This document shows, piece after piece, positions 58,196-64,000 of a stretch of 64,000 nt of DNA. The stretch is from Cephalotrichum gorgonifer (Eukaryota; Ascomycota; Sordariomycetes; Microascales; Microascaceae): assembly GCA_900312665.1 (NCBI GenBank), contig ONZQ02000007.1, forward strand, positions 1,308,308-1,372,307. Direction: 5' to 3'. The position numbers were made by a program, and so were the translations under genes. A model generated the notes under the pieces. That model worked only from the letters and a program-made list of their open reading frames with translations. It did no database searches and was not told the DNA's origin. The first letter of the stretch is position 1. Each line of letters begins with the position of its first letter.

Positions 58196-58417
58196 GTAAG
58201 TGAAATCACCTGAATCCGCCTCTCAATACCTCCTCGAGCCTGCAATACCCAAAGCATGCAAGAGATAGTTGCAACCATCCTAACCAGCTCGAGGAGCTCG
58301 AGGCCAATTGATTCAATTCGCCTCGACCTCCTCGCCGCGGGGTAGCTTGGCAGCTTCCACCTCCCGCGGAGCTTGGGAACCTCGTGATATTTACAGGGTG
58401 CTAACCAGTGCTTGCAG
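58196..58417 (+). other. RPL41: Probable 5' UTR intron of RPL41
   Basis: A strong donor (GAAGTAAGTG at 58194) and an acceptor CTTGCAG ending at 58417 with a CTAAC branch point at about 58401 flank a 222-base stretch just upstream of the RPL41 ATG. Introns in the 5' UTR are frequent in fungal ribosomal protein genes. Confidence 0.6.
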
Positions 58418-58428
58418 CATAGTTCAAG

Positions 58429-58608
58429 ATGAGAGCCAAGTGGCGAAAGAAGAGAGTCCGGAGGCTCAAGCGCAAGAGGAGGAAGATGAGGGCTAGGTCG
58501 TAAGTTCATACTCCATTCCTCCATCCTACTTCTCACCTTCAGGAGCTCAGCTCCGAGGTGCGGGGTACCACAAGGGTAGCCAGGTGCTAACTCCCACACA
58601 GCAAGTAA
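58429..58608 (+). CDS. RPL41: Ribosomal protein eL41 (25 residues, two coding exons)
   Basis: Exon 58429-58499 encodes MRAKWRKKRVRRLKRKRRKM followed by RAR and two bases of Ser. Splicing from GTAAGT (58500) to CACACAG (58601) adds C AAG TAA at 58602-58608, giving a 25-residue protein ending RSK. This is the ultraconserved sequence of eL41, the smallest eukaryotic ribosomal protein: a single basic helix bridging the large and small subunits. Without splicing, the codon after TCG would be TAA and the product would lack only the final Lys. The gene is too short to appear in a standard ORF list. Confidence 0.95.
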
Positions 58609-60235
58609 ACAACTCGCCATGGTCCTCGCGCACGCCCATCGCCTACCATTGACCCATTGAATCGACAAGCTGGCACACTGAAGCTTACGACCGACGCACT
58701 CGGCGGACCGTCTACATCTCCCAATGTCGAGAAACCTCCCGGGGTAGTATCTCCATTGGTGATTGAAGCAGAACGACAACCGCACCAAGCTCCATCATAG
58801 TTTGAGGGGACAATCAGGTTGGAGATGGACATTTAGTCAATCTCGCTGTGGGAGGGAAATACCAGGGGGTGTGTTTGCACCAACAAAATCGTTAGCAGCC
58901 CAGGCGAAACGGCGGAACCAAACCATGTATCTTTTATAGGACCTGCGATGACTCCATCGTCTAGCACGTCAATACGAAACTGGGCTTGATTTCGAACATT
59001 TGATGCTCTTTTTGTGACCTGTGTGCTTTTATGTGTGCGTAAACTAGTTGTTCGCGAGCTATACTGAGCTACCTCGTACGTCATGACCCACTGTTGGCCC
59101 CGCACCCAAGGGAGATAGAACTTGGGAGTCCAAAATTGTTCGAACTGTCTGTACCAGAGCAATGGGTGTAGCACGAACCACAGGGTGTGATGATGATCGT
59201 AGTCCGTCATTCTTCTTGGGAGCAGTGTCTTTCCGAAGCGGGTATGACGGCGGAGCCTTGGAATGGTGCCGTATGACCATTGTATGACAATGGACGAGTT
59301 TTCCGCGAGCCCGCTCTGGTGGAGAACATACGTTTTATCTGATGCCCACGAAAGCACATTGGTACTTTGCAAACTCGATCTGACTGAGGCTGTCCTGCTG
59401 GTGACGTTAAAGGAACGCCTTCAGCGGCGGTAGAAACCGTTTAGGAATGGGAGGGAGGAGATGTGCGTTTGCAGGTCCTACTCCACACTTCTCCCTGGAG
59501 GCAAGGCCGCATAGTCGAATAGAAGACGGCGAGAGGGCGTAATCGAAAAAGAGGATCTTGTATCTAGGTTCTTGAGTCCATGCCACGCGTCTCTCGAGGT
59601 GTAGCCGTAGGTTTCGCGCCCCCGTTGCGGTACATCGATCGAGCCCTCAGAGTAGATTCTTTCTCTCGGCGGTTTCCGAGTCAAAGTCCGAGTCCGAGTT
59701 TGGTTGCTGCGATGCTCGCATTATGGTTGAAACGGGAGCTCAAGTCAAATTCTATCGAGCATGCATACTTCCGGCCTAGTAATTTTAAACCTTCGCGATC
59801 CTATTTCTCAACTGAAGCTATTTCTCGTCAGCATAATCAGAATTAAGCATCTACGTGGGTGCCAGAGAGTCCGAGCGACAGGCCAGGAGGCATGATCCGG
59901 GGGTTAGACGCGGCTTGACGCAATAAACAATGGTCTCGACCCAGGAGGTTGACCTTAGGGAAGGAGGGGCAAGCCGTAAAACACATGAAAGGCCCTGCCA
60001 GATGGACTTCATAGGTCATAGGGGGTATCAGCCGAAAGCGTTCTATTCGAGCCCTGCAAGACCCGTCCATATCTAACATTCGCTCATCGCACAATCGCCC
60101 TGAGCACGCCCCCTATCATGAGAAGCGACTCCTTCCCGTGTTGTATCTATTTTCCAATCCCAATGTCCCGACTCTATGTACACTCACGAAGAGCCCCTCG
60201 CGGCATGGTATCTCTTGCCCCGACATAACCACCCC
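58609..60235. other. Convergent intergenic region with one weak ORF
   Basis: This contains the 3' ends of RPL41 (plus) and MIC10 (minus). A minus-strand frame of 179 codons at 59372-58833 is open but has no domain I recognise; it could be a lineage-specific gene or chance. No repeats or RNA genes were seen. Confidence 0.4.
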
Positions 60236-60604
60236 CTAAGAACGCTTGACGTTCCTGCCGGCCTGCTTCATGTTCCAGTTGCACTCCTCGTACGCCCTGC
60301 CCGCGCCGAACCCGGTGCCGACGAAGGCGGGCCACGCACGGCGCTTGAAGAGGAGGACGGAGAAGACGACGCCGAAGCCGAGGCCGAGGGTGGACTTGAC
60401 GATGAGGTTCGAGAGGCAGCGGTCCCACTGTGCCACGCATTAGTTAAACATCCCAATCAGTTTAAAATAAAGGTAAGTGTCCTTATTTTGAGGGCGAAAA
60501 GGGAGCTTTCGCGCGTGGTGGGGTCTTACCTTCTCATTAAGGAGAGCTTCGCTGACGGGTCGGGAGACCGCGGTCGAGGTGGTCGAGGGAGTTGGGGTAG
60601 ACAT
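60236..60604 (-). CDS. MIC10: MICOS complex subunit Mic10
   Basis: Two exons, 60604-60530 and 60427-60236, join in phase 0 to give 88 residues. The N-terminus is Thr/Ser/Pro-rich and followed by SEALLNEKWDRCLSNLIVKS. Two membrane segments each carry a glycine motif: TLGLGFGVVFSVLLF and AFVGTGFGAGRAYEEC, matching the GxGxGxG helices of Mic10 that bend the inner membrane at crista junctions. A short basic linker (KRRAW) lies between them, and the tail ends in basic residues. The stop is TAG. Mic10 oligomers in the mitochondrial inner membrane are the core of the MICOS complex. Confidence 0.93.
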
Positions 60605-60954
60605 TGTAGCTTCGTGGGGTTCGATTGGGCGAATGTGATAGTTTGGAGGGTGTTTTACTCCTAGTTCGACAGCTCGGTGGCTTGAGAGGTGAGGTGGATA
60701 GCTTCAATTGACGCCGTGGCGGTCCGTCGGGGCTGGATATGCGGTTTATTATCGTCGTGATTCGGGTGAAGCGATCGAGGATGCAGAGATGGTGCCGAGG
60801 GCGGTGTGCGATAATTTCCCGTTATGGATACCACCGGCAGAATTATTCTGCCGCCTTTTTTTCTTTGTGGTGGGTCCTTCATCGCAGGCAAATCCGGATT
60901 GTAAGAGTGAGTGACATCGCTGGATATCGAGCGCCAGCTTTTAGGCCATACCAT
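60605..60954. promoter_or_regulatory. Bidirectional promoter of MIC10 and the URB2-like gene
   Basis: Only 350 bases separate the divergent starts of MIC10 (60604, minus) and the URB2-like gene (60964, or 60955 in frame, plus), so the two promoters must overlap. I recognise no specific box with confidence. Confidence 0.55.
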
Positions 60955-60963
60955 ATGAACAAG

Positions 60964-63900
60964 ATGGTCTCAGATTCTGAGATGGCGGATGCTCCCGGCC
61001 TCGAGAAACAAATTGCGGTATGTGAATTCCTCCCTCCCGTTTTCTAAGTGCCTGCTCCTAACCAAGCTGCAGGACGGTCACGGTCTCATCAAGATTGTGA
61101 GATCCCTCGATCAAGATGGTACTGGTGAAAAAGGCGAAAATCTAGACCGGCTATGGAGCGCACTGTCACTCAGTTCGGCGGGCCAGTTCTACGCTGCGGA
61201 ACAGAGTATCCTTCGATGGCTTCTGAAGATGATGAACCCGGCCACCAAGACCTCGGCGGACAGCGAGACCATCAGGAGGTACCCTCTTACGTGGAACATC
61301 CTGAACTGCGTCTTCCAGCGGGTACCCCTCTTTTCTCTTGCCAAGGCCCTTGCCGACAGGAGATTCATTGCTGTCTTGCGCCAGACTGCCAAGGATATCG
61401 CGAGTCCTACCCCTGCAGACGACTCCAAGGCCTCTTCAGGCCGCAAACGCAAGCGGTCCAGCCCAGTTACTTTCGATTCTAGTTCTCTGCGGAACCCTGA
61501 TGGCTGTATTCGGTCCGCAGATGCTCTGTTCGCGGCCCTGGCCACCCTACTATCCCGCCTCAACCCCGCCTCGGACACGACGAGAGACGCCGTTGGCGCG
61601 GAGCACATCAAATCTCTCTTCGCCTCCCCTTCCAACGAGGCGTTAGAGATTGTGGGACCCCTATTCAACGTGTGTGAGAACTCCGTGGAAGTGGTAGGCG
61701 TCGAATCTGACGGCCGTGCCTCCTGGATCAAGGCGGCCTCCGACATCTGGGACCTTCGGCTGAGAGGCAAAGCCGACGCGTTAGACGTCGCCACCTACAT
61801 TTCCCAGACTGCCCTTCCGATGTTCGGCAAGCTGGATGCGGAGGTCTGTAAGATCCATGGGGGTACGGACTCCTACTCGGCGCTTCCGTTGCCGGTTCGA
61901 CGCGCGTGGGTTGCCGATCTTCGGGACTTCCTGCAACGAAATCTCCTGCTACCTGCTCGCGCTTCCTTCATGGGCGCAGGTGACCTCGAGGTTCTTAAGA
62001 CTGTGGTTCTCATGACGAGACGTCACGCGGCTGTTACATCCCCCGCGCTCTACCTCCTTGCGCAGAACTCCCCGAAGCCGATGGACGAGAAGTCGAGGCA
62101 GAAGGTATCAGAGTGGATGAATGAGGTTCTCAAGGCCATCGAGGGTACTCTTCCTAGCGTGGCCTTCGAAACGCGGACGCGCGTCCTGGAAGGCATCCTT
62201 GTGGAGGCTCAGAAAAACGAGATCAAGATTAACGACGGCGTGCTGATGGGCATATGCTCAAAATATGGGTTTGAAAAGGGTAGTATCCACTGGAGCGTGG
62301 TATCCGCTGTTCTGAAACTCGACCCGGACATGATTTTCGAGGGGGACAAAGGTCAAGCGCTTCTGGGCGAGGTTATCAAGAGCATTCGTGGCGTTGGTGC
62401 TGGGAGCGGGCCCGATGGCCATTACGTGATGAATATCATTGATGCCATCATCACAGCCTTCACCAATGCCAAGGACTTCACAGGTTACTTGAAGTTGTGG
62501 TATGAGGAGCTCAGCAGGATCGACCATGTATCCGCGGCATCACCATGGCTGCAGTCCACGATCCGATACGACAAGTCCGTCTTCTCGAAGCAGAAGCTGG
62601 AGCTGGAGATAACGGTTAAGCAGCTTCTAGATGTTCTTGAGTGGCTGGCATCCCAGGAGCCCGTCCACCCTGAATCGCTCCACGTCATCCTTGACTCGAT
62701 TGCACATGGACTAAAGTCCCCGGAGTTTACGGATGTTGCGGGGCCCAAGATATCTGGCCTCGTCGTGAAATTATTCACGTCCACGAATACTCAGTCCGGT
62801 GCCATTCCACTACGATGGTCGATTCTGAGCCAGGTTATACCCTGGCTAGCTCCCGACGCCCGAGATAGACTCTGGGCCGAGATGAAGCTGGTGCTGGTGG
62901 AGGTGCTGGAGCAGGGTAAGCTCTCGGACGAGGATACGCTCCAGGCTCTCAAATTCATCTTCGTGGCTTGGTCCCTGATGATGCCGGATGCGGATCTTCG
63001 AGTAGAGGTTGCGTCGATTGCGCTAGCCGCGGCTAGAAGACTTGCGAAAGAGATTCCTTCAAAGCTGGGAAAGAAGGCTGCATTTGGGTGGAAAGGCTTG
63101 CAACGGCCAGGCGAACCCTCGGAGGAATACCTGGCTTGGTATATGGAATTCCTTCTACGCGCCTCGTCTCGAGCCTTGCCGTGAGTACATTGGATGCTTT
63201 TCCGTGAATGGACTCTCAAAAACTAACTGGGATAGACTCCTTTCGACCGGAACTGAGGATGAACTCACAACACTCCTGGACAAGATACTCAAGTTCCTCC
63301 ACAGCGTCGACAAGAGATTCAAACCCGAATCCGACGAACCCGAAGCCCATCGGAGGTTTGTTGGTGAGGCTTTCAAAGCCCTTCTTTCTAATGAGAACGT
63401 TCTAAATAGTCGGACGCTCATCGGTGCGTGATATCTCTCTGTCAAATTATCGCAGCTTGGCTGAACTGACATTTTTCTCTCAGACAAAGTTATCGACAGC
63501 ATGAGCGGGACCCTTCGCGACAGGTTGAAGAAGGTTACGGACGAGCTAATAGACGAAAATGTGGGAGGCCTATTCTTGACTGTGCCAGATGATTGCTTCA
63601 CTCGGCCGCAGAGAGAACACCTTGCTTCTTTGCTGCTCGGGCGGATCCAGGCGATAGAGGATACGGTCGACGTGTCACCAACGCAGTGGAAGCTCATCCT
63701 CGCCGTCCTGACGAAGCTTATGAAGCGTCCCACCTTCTGCGAGGTAGGCCTTACCCATCATCTCCTCCTAATGTTTCATCTAGCGAACTCCCAGCTGACT
63801 CAAATGGCAGGAGCTGGATTTCAATTCTTTGATGACAATCTCCGAGAAGGCGTCACGATGCTTTGAAACCGAATCGGGTCCTCGAAGGTTGGGCGAGATG

Positions 63901-64000
63901 AGAGGCCTGGTCCCCTTGTATCAGGAGCTAATTGCGACTGTCATGAGGTTCGTGTGTTCCCCGATATAGGCTTTGGTCGCGGAACTAACTTCAGCAGTCA
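60964..64000 (+). CDS. URB2: Urb2/Npa2-like 60S ribosome biogenesis protein (3' end outside window)
   Basis: Exons 60964-61017, 61073-63180, 63236-63423, 63484-63743 and 63811-63947 keep phase, and a further exon begins at about 63995. That gives about 916 codons before the edge. The product is a large helical-repeat protein without enzymatic motifs. The segment SSGRKRKRSSPVTFD followed by GCIRSADALFAALATLLSRL resembles the N-terminal half of fungal Urb2/Npa2 proteins, nucleolar factors for early 27S pre-rRNA processing; the diagnostic Urb2 C-terminal domain would lie outside the window. An in-frame ATG at 60955 adds three residues (MNK). The assignment is by resemblance and should be treated as probable. 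Confidence 0.65.

Noticed and set aside
58174..58788. 204-codon minus-strand frame across RPL41
   Set aside because: It overlaps the certain RPL41 gene and its introns on the other strand and shows no family features.
1..64000. Secondary-metabolite cluster, CRISPR array, prophage or intact transposon
   Set aside because: No PKS, NRPS or terpene synthase, no regular spacer array, and no transposase, integrase or reverse transcriptase motifs were found in any frame examined.

Overview
This window is nuclear DNA from a filamentous ascomycete (Pezizomycotina, most likely a Sordariomycete). The signs are many short GT-AG introns (about 45-190 nt), dispersed 5S rRNA genes, HET-domain and STAND/ankyrin-type genes, a trifunctional TRP1 (GATase-IGPS-PRAI) gene, and orthologues of conserved fungal genes. 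Gene models were built by hand by joining open frames at splice sites that keep phase. No expression data were available.

Layout. 0-1.8 kb: 5' part of an ankyrin-type gene with a fungal STAND N-terminal domain (minus). 2.5-3.7 kb: ER SNARE USE1 (plus). 4.6-8.7 kb: BRCT/AT-hook protein (minus). 9.3-11.6 kb: TRP1 (minus). 12.2-12.7 kb: TIM9 (plus). 13.2-18.9 kb: nucleoporin NUP192 (minus). 21.8-24.9 kb: SAC7-like RhoGAP (plus). 26.0-28.1 kb: GPI10 mannosyltransferase (minus). 29.4-30.9 kb: ornithine aminotransferase (plus). 31.8-33.9 kb: dynamin-like GTPase (plus). 34.9-36.2 kb: a second class III aminotransferase (minus). 34.4-43.4 kb is accessory in character: three 5S rRNA genes plus a 5S fragment, an intact HET gene, and two genes with apparent frameshifts. 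43.4-49.3 kb is gene-poor. 49.3-52.5 kb: autophagy kinase ATG1 (plus). 54.0-56.8 kb: FHA-domain protein kinase (minus). 58.4-58.6 kb: ribosomal protein eL41 (25 codons, two coding exons). 60.2-60.6 kb: MIC10 (minus). 60.95 kb to the edge: URB2-like ribosome biogenesis gene (plus).

Most interesting signal: two otherwise intact genes are interrupted in frame only by TAG codons. The FHA kinase has one TAG inside its catalytic domain, after which the HRD, DFG and APE motifs continue in frame. The BRCT/AT-hook gene has three TAGs in its last 85 codons, with protein-like sequence between them. Other genes here appear to end normally at TAG (NUP192, TRP1, MIC10, GPI10), so genome-wide UAG reassignment is unlikely. 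The pattern fits the sexual-stage A-to-I mRNA editing known from Fusarium and Neurospora, where UAG is recoded to UGG (Trp); the PUK1 kinase is the classic case. Programmed readthrough or recent mutation are the alternatives.
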